Positions 23,563 through 35,264 of a DNA stretch of 64,000 bases are shown piece by piece. Under the pieces are notes generated by a model. It was not told the origin of the DNA, searched no databases, and saw only the letters and a program-made list of their open reading frames with translations. This DNA is from Tragulus kanchil. Its lineage: Eukaryota; Chordata; Mammalia; Artiodactyla; Tragulidae. The DNA lies in assembly GCA_022376925.1 (NCBI GenBank), contig JAIOJX010000004.1, positions 122,599,123 through 122,663,122 of the forward strand. Direction: 5' to 3'. Within the stretch, counting starts at the first letter, position 1. Every line of letters starts with the position of its first letter. The position numbers and the translations under genes were made by a program.

Positions 23563-25684
23563 TTTAAAAGTGATGAAATATATTGTGGTCAGAGAATTTT
23601 GTCTTAACATTTCTACTTTTTAGATTTTGTTGAAGCTTTTCTTATAGATGAGTAAATGTGTAATTAAAAATTGTAAATGATACATGGACATTTGGAAAGA
23701 ATATTCTGTGTAATATACATTGTTTTAGACCTGTATTTAAAATCAAATTTATAATTAAATTATTCGGATTGTCTATATCTTTTTTTGGCTGCTTGATCTA
23801 ATTCATGTAAGCATGATTTTACATGTTATAACTTTACTATGACTTGAATATTTTATCCCTTTTGGTCTTGCTAGTCTTTTGCCATAAGTTGTGTTTGATG
23901 TTAGTAGTATTAGTTTGATGAGAAAGTAATTACAGTTTTGGACCATGGATTTTAAATCATTAAATTAGGCTCAAACACATCTTTATTTATCAAAGTAGGA
24001 GCCATTGCAATCAACATATTTTTGCCAATGAGAAATAAGTCGGTTTATTCCTGTATCATGAAAATCCGTGCTTCAGAATTCAGCGAACTCCTACAAAGCA
24101 TTTCTGCCTCCTGCTTCTTGTAGAAGCATCTTCCCTGCAAAAAGTTGTCCAGACTCTTGAAGAAGTGCTAGTTGATTGGCAAGAGGTCAGTTGAATATGG
24201 CAGAAGAGACAGGACTTCATAACCCAATTTGATTAACTTTTGAAGCATTGGTTGTGTGATGTGCAGTCAGGCGTCATGGAGAAGGGAATTGGGCCCATTC
24301 TGTTGACCAGTGCTGGTCACAGGCACTGCAGTTTTTGGTGCATCTCATCGATGTGCTGAGCATACTTCTTAGATGTAATGGTTTCTCTGGATTCAAAAAG
24401 TGAATCAGACGGGCAGTAGATTACCAGTGACCATGACCCTTTTTTTTGTTGTTCAGGTTTGAATTTCAGAAGTACTTTGGAGCTTCTTGGTCCAACCACT
24501 TAGCTGGTTGTCACTGATTGTCATAAAAAAATCCACTTTTCATTGCACATCACAATCTGATCAAGAAATGGTTTGTTGTTGTTGTGTAGAATAAGGAACA
24601 CAGTGCTTCAAAATCACAGATTTTTAAAAGTGATGAAATATATTGTGGTCAGAGAATTTTGTCTTAACATTTCTACTTTTTAGATTTTGTTGAAGCTTTT
24701 CTTATAGATGAGTAAATGTGTAATTAAAAATTGTAAATGATACATGGACATTTGGAAAGAATATTCTGTGTAATATACATTGTTTTAGACCTGTATTTAA
24801 AATCAAATTTATAATTAAATTATTCGGATTGTCTATATCTTTTTTTGGCTGCTTGATCTAATTCATGTAAGCATGATTTTACATGTTATAACTTTACTAT
24901 GACTTGAATATTTTATCCCTTTTGGTCTTGCTAGTCTTTTGCCATAAGTTGTGTTTGATGTTAGTAGTATTAGTTTGATGAGAAAGTAATTACAGTTTTG
25001 GACCATGGATTTTAAATCATTAAATTAGGCTCAAACACATCTTTATTTATCAAAGTAGGAGCCATTGCAATCAACATATTTTTGCCAATGAGAAATAAGT
25101 CGGTTTATTCCTGTATCATGAAAATCCGTGCTTCAGAATTCAGCGAACTCCTACAAAGCATTTCTGCCTCCTGCTTCTTGTAGAAGCATCTTCCCTGCAA
25201 AAAGTTGTCCAGACTCTTGAAGAAGTGCTAGTTGATTGGCAAGAGGTCAGTTGAATATGGCAGAAGAGACAGGACTTCATAACCCAATTTGATTAACTTT
25301 TGAAGCATTGGTTGTGTGATGTGCAGTCAGGCGTCATGGAGAAGGGAATTGGGCCCATTCTGTTGACCAGTGCTGGTCACAGGCACTGCAGTTTTTGGTG
25401 CATCTCATCGATGTGCTGAGCATACTTCTTAGATGTAATGGTTTCTCTGGATTCAAAAAGTGAATCAGACGGGCAGTAGATTACCAGTGACCATGACCCT
25501 TTTTTTTGTTGTTCAGGTTTGAATTTCAGAAGTACTTTGGAGCTTCTTGGTCCAACCACTTAGCTGGTTGTCACTGATTGTCATAAAAAAATCCACTTTT
25601 CATTGCACATCACAATCTGATCAAGAAATGGTTTGTTGTTGTTGTGTAGAATAAGGAACACAGTGCTTCAAAATCACAGATTTT
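23563..25684. repeat. tandem duplication 8, unit 1060 bp (junction 24622)
   Basis: 23563-24622 and 24623-25684 match with offset 1060. It duplicates the left part of the mariner. Confidence 0.95.
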
Positions 25685-26202
25685 TTAAAAATTTTGGTCA
25701 GCTCATGAAGCACCTACTTGTTGGGCTTTTTCACCTTTCCAACTTGCTTCAAATGCAGAATGACCTTAGAATAGTCTATGTTGAGGTCTTCAGCAACTTC
25801 CCATGTAGTTGTAAAAGAATCATCTTTAATGATGCTCTCAGTTGGTCATTGTCGTCTTCATGGTTCTTGTCTTATTTGCAAATCTGGAACCACCATTGCA
25901 CTGTACTTCATTAGCAGTTCCTGAACCAAATGTGTTGTTGATACTGTGAGTTGTATCTGCTGCTTTACAACCCATTTTGAACTCAAATAAGAAAATAGCT
26001 CGAATCTGCTTTTTGTCTGACATCATTTCCATAGTCTGAAATAAATATAAAATAAATAGCAATGTCATTAACAAAAAGCATAAAGCAAGAAATATCATTA
26101 AAATGATGTATAACAATAACCACATTTATTTAACAGTGTATTCCAACATCAAATGGCAAGTTTCAACAATGCAAAACGGCAGTTACTTTTGCACCAACCT
26201 AA
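23910..26202 (-). mobile_element. Hsmar1-like mariner transposon, inflated by tandem duplications
   Basis: The right end on the + strand reads TTTTGCACCAACCTAA and the left end TTAGTTTGATGAGAAAGTAA, an imperfect terminal inverted repeat flanked by TA at 23908 and 26203. Minus-strand frames carry transposase wording: MSDKKQIRAIFLFEFKMG at the N-terminus and SKKYAQHIDEMHQKLQ further on, like the mariner part of human SETMAR. Frames are broken by stops and indels. With the duplicated 1060 bp removed the element is about 1.23 kb, close to the ~1.29 kb known for Hsmar1. Right-hand parts recur at 26409-27270. Inactive fossil. Confidence 0.9.
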
Positions 26203-27481
26203 TACTACCACTGCTTAATTTTGTTTGTTTTCTAGATATATATTTTCTGCTATTTTCTATATTGCTGAGACTTCGTTTGAGATGTTTTCTTATGAACAGT
26301 AACTTCGTAGGTGTTTTCTTTTCTAATCTCTTTATAGAGAACTTTAATACATTCACGTTTATTGTAGTATTTGTGTTTGTTGTATTTGTTTCCTTTTTTT
26401 TTTTTTTATCATGGAGAAGGGAATTGGGCCCATTCTGTTGACCAGTGCTGGTCACAGGCACTGCAGTTTTGGTGCATCTCATCGATGTGCTGAGCATACT
26501 TCTTAGATGTAATGGTTTCTCTGGATTCAAAAGTGAATCAGACGGGCAGTAGATTACCAGTGACCATGACCCTTTTTTTTGTTGTTCAGGTTTGAATTTC
26601 AGAAGTACTTTGGAGCTTCTTGGTCCAACCACTTAGCTGGTTGTCACTGATTGTCATAAAAAAATCCACTTTTCATTGCACATCACAATCTGATCAAGAA
26701 ATGGTTTGTTGTTGTTGTGTAGAATAAGGAACACAGTGCTTCAAAATCACAGATTTTTTAAAAATTTTGGTCAGCTCATGAAGCACCTACTTGTTGGGCT
26801 TTTCACCTTTCCAACTTGCTTCAAATGCAGAATGACCTTAGAATAGTCTATGTTGAGGTCTTCAGCAACTTCCCATGTAGTTGTAAAAGAATCATCTTTA
26901 ATGATGCTCTCAGTTGGTCATTGTCGTCTTCATGGTTCTTGTCTTATTTGCAAATCTGGAACCACCATTGCACTGTACTTCATTAGCAGTTCCTGAACCA
27001 AATGTGTTGTTGATACTGTGAGTTGTATCTGCTGCTTTACAACCCATTTTGAACTTATGGAAATCACTCGAATTTGCTTTTTGTCTGACATCATTTCCAT
27101 AGTCTGAAATAAATATAAAATAAATAGCAATGTCATTAACAAAAAGCATAAAGCAAGAAATATCATTAAAATGATGTATAACAATAACCACATTTATTTA
27201 ACAGTGTATTCCAACATCAAATGGCAAGTTTCAACAATGCAAAACGGCAGTTACTTTTGCACCAACCTAATACTACCACTGCTTAATTTTGTTTGTTTTC
27301 TAGATATATATTTTCTCGTCTATTTTCTATATTGCTGAGACTTCGTTTGAGATGTTTTCTTATGAACAGTAACTTCGTAGGTGTTTTCTTTTCTAATCTC
27401 TTTATAGAGAACTTTAATACATTCACGTTTATTGTAGTATTTGTGTTTGTTGTATTTGTTTCCCTTTTTTTTTTTTTTTTA
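25334..27481. repeat. tandem duplication 9, unit ~1.07 kb (junction 26408)
   Basis: 25334-26408 and 26409-27481 match; one ~20-base stretch near 25981 is garbled relative to 27055. It overlaps duplication 8, so about 350 bp is present three times. Confidence 0.95.
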
Positions 27482-28099
27482 TCTTGGAGGGTGAAGGTTA
27501 GAGGAGAATTTTCTTCATAGTTTTACTTTTCTACTTTGCTATATTGAGTAAGTTTTCTGTACTTCTCTTTTCTTCCCCTAGAAAGTTAAAAGACCTGCTT
27601 CTTGATTATTCCCCCCAAAATCATATATAAAAGTGGTATAATTTCTAAGACAAAAATCTTAAAATTTAGAATTGTCACATAGGTGCTATAATTTAGTCAG
27701 GTTTAGAGTCCTATTGTCCTAGTCCTGTGGTTCTCCCAGAGCTCTGTAATTGCTATCCCACAATATTTGGTGTTGGTATTAATACATTCTGTTTCTTTTG
27801 CAGATAACTGTTGTTGTTGTTGGACTTGGAAATCATTAAGGATTTCCTTTTTTCTTTATTTGTTTTTTCTTTCAATGTCCAACTCTTTGTCCATTTTTCT
27901 CCCTCAAGGTTTGGAGGAAATTGAAAATTTCAAAGTATTTTTATTCAAAAATTGTGTTTTTTGAAGCATTCTTTTCACCATGCATTGCTTCTATTGATTT
28001 TTAATTTGAGCAGTCAGGTTCTCTGTTTGCATAATCTCATTCTTATTTTCAAATTGCTCTTTACGTGAAAGGCTGTTATTGTTACTGACAGTAAAGTAT
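27482..28099. other. intronic DNA, nothing recognised
   Basis: T-rich, AT-rich sequence without clear repeat or exon. Confidence 0.35.
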
Positions 28100-28560
28100 A
28101 TTTTCCTAACTTTTTAAAAATCTTTATTGGCGTAAAATTGACATATAATAAACTGTGCATATTTAAAATGTACAGTTTGATACATTTTGATGTGGGTCTG
28201 GATCTGTGAACCATAAAACTGTTACCACAATCAAGATAATGAATCCACCTCTCCAGTTTCCTTATACTCCTTTTTAATCCTTCCTGCCCCTCCTTTCTTA
28301 CATTTTCTAGGATTTATACAAATTGGAATCATACTAGATACCCTTTAAAAAAAAAAACATATTTCTAAATGAAAGATTCAAGCATAAAAATAATGAACTA
28401 AAGTATATCCATTACCTAAATTCAACAATTATTACATTTTCCTATACTCATTTCATTTATTTACTTTTTAAAAATGAACTTTGTTTTATAGCAGTTTTCA
28501 GTTCACAGAAAAATTGAGCAGAGTAGAGAGTGTTCCCACATATTCATTCTTCCTCTACAC
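28100..28560 (-). repeat. L1M LINE fragments
   Basis: 'ttattggcgtaaaattgaca', 'tacagtttgatacattttga' and later 'gttttatagcagttttcagt' are reverse-strand L1 3' UTR wording. Confidence 0.7.
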
Positions 28561-28607
28561 ATTCTTCCCTGTTACTAACTTTTTGCTTGGGTGTGGCACA
28601 TTTTTTT

Positions 28608-28800
28608 GGCTTCCCTGGTGGCTCAGCAATAAAGCATCTTCCTGAAGAGCAGGAGATGCAGGTTCAGTCCCTGAGTCAGGAAGATCCCTTGGAGGAGGAA
28701 ATGACAACCCACTCTGGTATTCTTGCCTGAGAAATTCCATGGACAGAGGAGCTTCAGTCCATCGGGTCACAAAAAGTCAGACATTACTGAGCATACATGC
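28608..28800 (+). repeat. Bov-tA SINE
   Basis: 'ggcttccctggtggctcagc' head, 'tattcttgcctgagaaattc' and 'gacagaggagcttcagtcca'; inserted in L1 sequence. Confidence 0.9.
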
Positions 28801-29975
28801 ACATTACACAGGACACATTTATTACAATTGATGCACAAATATTGATATACTATTATTAACATCCATAGTTTACATCAGGCTTCTTTGTACGTTCCATGGG
28901 TTTTTACTATAGTCTTTTTTTTTTTTTTTAATTTCTTTTCTTCCACATTTTGTCCAGTTGGGTTGTTTCCAGTTTGGAGCGAATGTAAACAAAACTATGA
29001 ACATTGACGTGCAGGTCTTTGTGTGGACATTTGCTCTCATTTCTCTTAGGTAAATACCTAGGAATGGAATGACTAAGTCATGTAGTAGGAGTATGTTTTA
29101 ACTTTTTCAGAAGCTGGAAAGTGGTTGCTATTATTTTACATTTTCACTAGTAATTTGTGAGAGTTCTGGTTGCTCCACATCTTGCCAATATTTGGAAATG
29201 ATCAGCCTTAAATTTTAGCCATTCTGGTAGTTATGTTTGGAATCTCATTCAGGTTTTACTTTCCATTTCCCTAATAATTTGATGATGTTGAGCATTGATT
29301 GATGTGCTTTATTAACCATCTGGATATCATTTTTGCAAAGTAGCTTTTCAGATCTTTCACCTGTCTTTGTATCAGTCTATTTTTGTTTTATCATGTTTTG
29401 AGAATTATTTACTTCGTATACAGACCCATTATCAAATATGAGATATGCAAATATTTGTTCCCAATATGTGTCTTGTGTCTTCATTTTCTTAACATTGTCT
29501 TTTAAAGAACAGAAGTTCTTAAGTTGGATGAAGTTCAAGTCATTGACTTTTTAAGACAAATAGAGCTTTTGATATTGCTACTAAAAACTCTTTGTATAGC
29601 CCAAGGACAAAAATATCCTCCTGTGTTTTCTTTCAAATGTTCTATAGTTTTGTTTTACTTTTAGGTCTGTGATGCATTTTGAGTTAAATTTATAGAGGGA
29701 GGTATGGATTGAGGTTTCTTATTTTTGCATATGGATATCCAGTTGTTCCAGCCCCATTTGTTGAAAGGAATATCTTTCCTCCATTGACTTTCCTTTGCAT
29801 GTTTGTCAAAAATCAGTTGCCCATGTGTGGATCTGTTTGCAATCCCACTCTCTGTTCTGTTGTATTGATGTATTTGTCCATCTTCATAATGACGCCACAT
29901 TCTTGATTCCTGTAGCTTTATAGTTAGACTTAAAATCGGATGGTGTGAGTCCTTCAACTTAATTATTCTTTTTAA
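28801..29975 (-). repeat. L1M LINE fragment
   Basis: A long run of reverse-strand L1 ORF2/3' wording, including 'aaatacctaggaatggaatg' and 'tccagttgttccagccccat'. Not coding. Confidence 0.8.
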
Positions 29976-29984
29976 ATAATTTGC

Positions 29985-30145
29985 TGAAGCCCATGTGCCT
30001 AGAGCCTGAGTTCCACAACAAGAGAGGCCACTGCAATGAAAAGTCCATGCACCACAACAAAGAGTAGTCCTGACTTACCACAACTAGAGAAAACCCACAC
30101 ACAGCAACAAAGACCCAGCGCTACCAAAAATAGTTTTTTAAACCA
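29985..30145 (+). repeat. CHR-type SINE, 5'-truncated
   Basis: 'agcccatgtgcctagagcct' to 'cagcaacaaagacccagcg'. First of three plus-strand SINEs in a row. Confidence 0.7.
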
Positions 30146-30166
30146 ACAGTTAAAAGAGGGGCTTTC

Positions 30167-30495
30167 GGGCTTCCCCTGGTGGTCCAGTGGGTAAGGACAC
30201 CGCCTTGCAGTGCAAGGGGCGCCAGTTAAATCCCTGGCCTGGGAAGATCCCACGTGCCGCGGAGCGGCTGGACTGATGTGTCCAATCACCGAGCCGGAGC
30301 TCTGGAGTGCATGCACCCAGAGCCGGTGCTCTGCAGCGACAGAAGCCACCGCGATGGGAGGCCCACAGGAGCCAAAGAACAAAGACGGATGAAAATAGAG
30401 AAATGAAAGACCAATAGACGTGGCCCACCCGCTCCCCTCCCTCCCCAACCCGACCCCTGCCCAAAATAAATGAATCAATAAATTTAAAAAAAAAA
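30167..30495 (+). repeat. CHR/SINE2-type ruminant SINE (long form)
   Basis: 'gggcttcccctggtggtcca' head to an A-rich tail; GC-rich body matches the elements at 21009 and 58882. Confidence 0.85.
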
Positions 30496-30504
30496 GGGGC
30501 GGGG

Positions 30505-30765
30505 GGGGCTTTCCTGGCTGCTCAGTGGTAAAGACTCCACCTGCCAGTGCAGGAGGCACAAGTTCAATTCCTGATCCTGAAAAATCCCACACATTGCAGA
30601 GCAACTAAGCCTACATGCCACAACTGCTGAAGCCCTCCTGCCCTAGAGCCCATGCTCAGCAACAAGAGAAGCCACCACAATGAGAAGCCCCCACTCGCCA
30701 CAAGTAGAGAAAAACCTGAGCAGCGATGAAGACCCAGCACAGCCAAAAATAAACAGTTAAAGAAA
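30505..30765 (+). repeat. CHR-type SINE
   Basis: 'gggctttcctggctgctcag' to 'cagccaaaaataaacag'. It ends about 125 bp before the TMEM267 exon 2 acceptor. Confidence 0.8.
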
Positions 30766-30890
30766 GGAAGAAATACCAAGTTTTACAGTTCGGTTTTATA
30801 CTTCTAAAATTATTGCTGGTATTGTTTTGTTTATATATTATATGGCATCCTATAATCTTCATTAATGTTTTTCTCTGCTTCCTGTTTTAG

Positions 30891-30959
30891 GATGACTGGG
30901 AATGTAAACAAGAATAAGCTGTTTGATGGCCTTTAGGAGACACTGACATACTGTTTGCA
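30891..30959 (+). other. TMEM267: TMEM267 exon 2, 5' UTR part with upstream ORFs
   Basis: The acceptor is a good pyrimidine tract ending TTTTAG. The 69 leader bases hold three upstream ATGs (30892, 30902, 30926), each followed by its own stop before the main ATG. A fourth would come from the ATG at the end of exon 1. The main start has a good context, GCAATGG. Confidence 0.75.
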
Positions 30960-31271
30960 ATGGCATCTGAGACTGAGAAGACTCATGCTCTACTCCAGTC
31001 CTGCAGCACTGAATCTCTTCTTTCCAGCCTTGGTCTGGGCTTGTTTTGCCTAGTAGCTGACAGACTTCTTCAGTTCCCCATAATTCAGCAAAATGACTGG
31101 CTTCGTGCACTCTCAGATAATTCAGTACATTGCGTGATTGGCATGTGGTCATGGGCAATAGTCATTGGAATCAGGAAGAAGACTGACTTTGGAGAAATCA
31201 TTTTAGCTGGATTTTTAGCCTCTGTTATTGACATAGACCACTTTTTGCTAGCTGGATCCATGTCTTTAAAG
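30960..31271 (+). CDS. TMEM267: TMEM267, first coding exon (residues 1-104)
   Basis: Encodes the N-terminal half of transmembrane protein 267 (C5orf28), starting [15 protein letters not shown] and ending GSMSLK before a GTAAGA donor, phase 0. Hydrophobic segments are seen around residues 20-38, 57-71 and 80-100. Charged or polar residues in or near these segments include Asp53, His57, and the Asp91-x-Asp93-His94 cluster. Joined to the exon at 32677, the protein has 215 residues, the length I recall for human TMEM267, with near-identical wording throughout. The function is unknown. The DxDH cluster and later RxxxH and SHHxxD motifs resemble the bacterial YdjM/DUF457 membrane protein family (inference). 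The exon lies outside the duplications and has no frameshift. Confidence 0.95.
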
Positions 31272-31560
31272 GTAAGAAGCCCATATGTTTAATTTTTCTG
31301 GTCTTTGATTTCTTTGACACCAGTATATTGATCTTCATAGCATCAGTTTAGTTAGAGCTAGAAAAGATTAGCCTTATGTAAAATCAAGAAAGCCCATTCA
31401 TCCAACTTTTTTCAGCACTGAGCACTTTCCCGAGGGTGCAGACGTGTTACTGACCACATTATATGGCATCACAAAGTGCTGTGGATGTGCCCAGAGTAAA
31501 GGCTCACTAATTGTACCTGAGGAGTTCCAGTCTGGCTTTATAGAGGATGTCTTTAGGCAT
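31272..31560. other. TMEM267 intron 2, proximal part
   Basis: Single-copy-looking intronic DNA between the donor and an L1 fragment. Nothing else recognised. Confidence 0.4.
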
Positions 31561-31742
31561 ATCTTTTTTTATTTTTTAATTGAAGTAAAGTTGATTTAGA
31601 ATGTTGTGTTAATTTCTGCTGTACAAAAGTAGTTCAATTAAACACACATATACGCTCTTTTTTTTAAATATTAGTTTCCACTATGGCTTATTACTGAATA
31701 GAGTTCCCTGTGCTATACGGTAGGACCTTGTTGGTCATCTTG
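31561..31742 (-). repeat. L1 3' fragment
   Basis: 'ttaattgaagtaaagttgat' and 'gttccctgtgctatacggta' are reverse-strand L1 3' wording. Confidence 0.75.
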
Positions 31743-31980
31743 TTGCAGTGACTTCTCTTGTTGTGGAATTCGGGCTCTAGGACGCACGGGCTTCAGTAGT
31801 TGCAACACATGGGCTCAATAGTTGTGGCTCCGAGGCTCTATAGAGCACAGGCTCCATAGTTATGGCTCATGGGCTTACTTGCTCCACAGCATGTGGGGTC
31901 TTCCTGGATCAGGGATCGAACCCATGTCGCCTGCATTGGCAGGCAAACTCTTCACCACTGATCTACCAGGGAAGCCCTAC
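31743..31980 (-). repeat. CHR-type SINE
   Basis: Ends 'gatctaccagggaagccct'; reverse orientation, 5' part fused to the L1 fragment. Confidence 0.78.
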
Positions 31981-32104
31981 TTCGATTTTTTTTTAAGTTT
32001 AATTGAGTATTTTATTCAGTTGTGAGAGTTTTTCAGTGCTCTTAGAGACCCCAGATGATTCTTTAAAATTCCAGATGAACAGTAACCATACACTGAGGAA
32101 ATAC

Positions 32105-32435
32105 ATTTTTTTTTAAAACATTTATTTTATTTATTTATCTTTTGGGAGCTGAGGTGGGGAGGGAGGGGGACGGGCGGGCCACTTCTATTGGTCTTTCATT
32201 TCTCTATTTTCATCCGTCTTTGTTCTTTGGCGCCTGTGGGCCTCCCATTGCGGTGGCCTCTGTCGTCACAGAGCGCCGGCTCTGGGCGCATGCGCCCCAG
32301 AGCTCCAGCTCGGTAATTGGACACATCGGTCCAGCCGCTCCGCCATGTGGGATCTTCCCAGGCCAGGGATCGAACCGGCGCCCCTTGCACTGCAAGGCGG
32401 TGTCCTTACCCACTGGACCACTGGGGGAAGCCCAG
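32105..32435 (-). repeat. CHR/SINE2-type ruminant SINE (long form)
   Basis: A-tail side at 32105, GC-rich body and 'tggaccactgggggaagccc' head; reverse orientation in TMEM267 intron 2. Confidence 0.85.
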
Positions 32436-32676
32436 GAAATAAATTTTTTGTACTGTGACTTCTCTGAGCACGTGATAGGAAACTCTCAAAAGTTAATCAT
32501 ATGCTCTTGAGATCTTGATTTCATTTTTAGCGCAGAGTATATCTGGAGGTGGCAGAGACGTTCCCTTTGCATCTCCAGTAGCCTGCAGGAAAGCACATGC
32601 TTACGCTGTCAGGAAGCGTCTCTGAAGTGTTGTCCGCCAAGAAGGAGGTAATGCTCGCCGTGCTCTCCCCCTGCAG

Positions 32677-33012
32677 GCTGCTCTGAGTCTTCCCCGGCGG
32701 CCTCTCCTTCACTGTTCCACTGTGATACCCGCTGTGGTTCTGACCCTGAAGTTTACGATGCACTTTTTCAAGCTCAAAGACTCATGGTGCTTTCTTCCCT
32801 GGATGTTATTTATCTCCTGGACTTCACACCACATCCGCGATGGTATTCGCCATGGCCTGTGGATCTGCCCATTTGGAAAAACTTCTCCTTTACCATTTTG
32901 GCTTTATGTAATAATCACATCATCTTTACCTCACATCTGTTCATTCATTATGTATTTCACAGGGACCAGACAAGTGATGTCTTCAAAGCATGGCATTCAT
33001 ATTGATGTCTGA
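32677..33012 (+). CDS. TMEM267: TMEM267, last coding exon (residues 105-215)
   Basis: Follows a CCCCCTGCAG acceptor in phase 0 with the previous exon and ends KHGIHIDV and TGA. It encodes residues 105-215: a basic Arg111-Arg112 with His116 and Ser118, a hydrophobic segment at about 118-134, a Trp/Phe-rich segment at 141-153 leading into Ser154-His155-His156-x-x-Asp159, then WICPFG at 166-171 and a last membrane segment at about 177-199. The C-terminus is short and polar. The frame is intact and matches the known protein's end. The intron between the two coding exons is about 1.4 kb and contains an L1 piece and two SINEs. Probably an integral membrane protein; localisation was not determined. 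Confidence 0.95.
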   Translation, partial: AALSLPRRPLLHCSTVIPAVVLTLKFTMHFFKLKDSWCFLPWMLFISWTSHHIRDGIRHGLWICPFGKTSPLPFWLYVIITSSLPHICSFIMYFTGTRQVMSSKHGIHIDV

Positions 33013-34510
33013 GATAACCACATGGTGGTCTTCGAGAACCACTGGATGTGACCGTGACAGCCAACATTAAAGTGAATTTAAAACACATTATTAGGTACTT
33101 ATTATAATTCCTAAATCCTCTTGCTCGGGAGGCATGTACATTTGTTTAAAAATTATGCATACATTGTATTCCTCTCTTCTGAAGCACTGTAGGGCCATGT
33201 CAGTCTCATTTCCCCCACAATATATTTTATTATTTCTTCTATTTATCTGGCTTCATTAATGTTATTAGATTAACATCCAATTACATTCTCTGGAAATATA
33301 CCTTTAAGGTAATTCATTTCCTGATGAAAAACAGCTCAATTTTTAGGATGATTCATTTGTGAAATGTTAGCATTCTATTTGGATGCAAGTTTTCCTGAAA
33401 TACGGAAACAGTGAAATGGGCAAAGTAAATGAGATTATGAATAAGATGTATAATGAATGCTAATGATTCTTTATTTCATATGCTTTGATTATGACTCAGA
33501 TGCTTTAGTGAGTTGTGATTACTGGCAGAAACTGCTTTAGTACACTTATAATATTCTTAAAAGACAATAACACTAGACCTAGGTTATTGTTTTAGAAATA
33601 ACTTTAGGAAATTATTGTATATTGGCTATAGTAACATTCTACCAAAACTATAATTTTTCAGTATCTTTGCCCTCAAATCTCTTGTGTTGGAGTTTTAACT
33701 GTTTTGAAAAATATAACTAAATTTAACAAAATATTTGTTTATCATTGACATAAGCAAAATATTGATACTTGACTTATAACCCTAGAATTCACAAAAAAGG
33801 ACCTAATCAATAATGTCATTTCAAATGTAAACGCCTGAACGTGCCATTAAAATTGCTTTAGTTGCCATCAATTTGTTTACATACTATTCTAAAATACTAT
33901 ACCAGTTCAGTAATTTTTAAGTTTGCCTGATACTAAGAGACAATATATTTTTTCCAAAAAAAGTAGTACCAGGAGATTGGCTAAACTCTGTTATTTAGGG
34001 TGATCTTCTGTTAAAAATAATTAACCTTTGTTAGAGAAGGAAAATAGAGTTGCTGTAAGTTTTAACATTTGCAGTCTCATGTTACTTTGATATAATAGTC
34101 AGTACCCTCAAAGCACCTGTCTTTGTTTTGTAGTATTTCTACCAGCTGCTTTCTTCAGATTTTCCTAAACATTTGTGTTTACAATGCTGGCAATTTTGTG
34201 CCTTAATCTCTGAGAAGTGATGAAACAATGCCTTATCCAAAGCAGATTTTTCTTATTAAGTTAAACGGAGTTCTATAAATTGTTATAGAGTCAGGTTGTT
34301 TAGTTTTTCTTCTTGTTAACCAGTTGGTTGCAATCTATTTTATAAAATATTAGCCTTTACAATCTGTTATTGTCTTTCCAGAGCAATTATCATGTCAGTT
34401 TGGTTGGTTAATAGTTTATATGATATAGTGGGGGTAAATTAAGGTAGAGATTTTTAAAAAGCATATGATTTTAGAAATCCATGGAAATAAAGTGTATATC
34501 TTGTATACTT
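33013..34510 (+). other. TMEM267: probable TMEM267 3' UTR
   Basis: AT-rich, mostly repeat-free sequence follows the stop codon. A canonical AATAAA lies at 34486-34491; an ATTAAA-type signal also occurs near 33066, so a short alternative end is possible. The length is inferred. Confidence 0.4.
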
Positions 34511-35264
34511 TTTTATGACTAAATTACAGAAATTCTCCCTTTTTTCTTTATCTGTATTAAATTAGTATCATAAAAATATAAGACCTTAAATAAGAATGTC
34601 ACGTTGGCATTTTGGTTGATTGTCCAACTTTATTAGAAAGGGAACTCACTTTGACCATGGCTCATTGCTTAAGCAGTAACTGCATATTTTAAGTGTGGGT
34701 TTATCTTTGCTCTTACCTCTACCATCGGAAAGGTTCCTTGCCCTCTCAGTGACCTCTGAAGGCAGTGGTTGTAACCTCAAGAGGTAAAATAACCAAGTTC
34801 CCATGCCACCATTTTGTTCCATCTCTTGGTGAAAGAGCTTGTGTCAGTACAACTTCTGTTGAAAGCTGGCTTGTATCTTCCTTGCATGTGGGAGTTTTCT
34901 GTGTTTTCTAGACGTACTGTTTTCATGACCACATCTATTATGCTGGCTACTCTGGAGAACTTCTACTAATGAACTGTTTTCTACTTATCCAGAGCTTACT
35001 GTCTTTTAGTGATGAACTAAGAACCCCTGGCATATAAGGCTTAAAACTCCCATTTATCCTCACTTCTCTTCTTCAACTTAGACCTCTCTAAGGTCTAAGA
35101 CTCCCACACAACCACCCTCTTCCTCCCAGTCAGGGACATACTTCTTGTCTCTTTTCTCTTTTGGCTAGTGGAACAATTAGTTTTTCCAATTTTCCCTGAA
35201 GGGAGAGGTAGAGGGGCTGTTCTGGTGCGTGTTTACCACTGCCCTGGCTAAACTTTTTTTTTTT
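34511..35264. other. intergenic, nothing recognised
   Basis: Between the probable TMEM267 3' end and a SINE. No coding signal was seen. Confidence 0.35.

Noticed and set aside
26183..26632. 149-residue reverse ORF with transposase-like text
   Set aside because: It crosses the duplication junction at 26408, so the joined frame is an assembly product; the mariner itself is broken.
29999..30604. 201-residue reverse-strand ORF
   Set aside because: It runs through consecutive CHR-type SINEs in antisense; similar wording recurs in every SINE of the family in this window.
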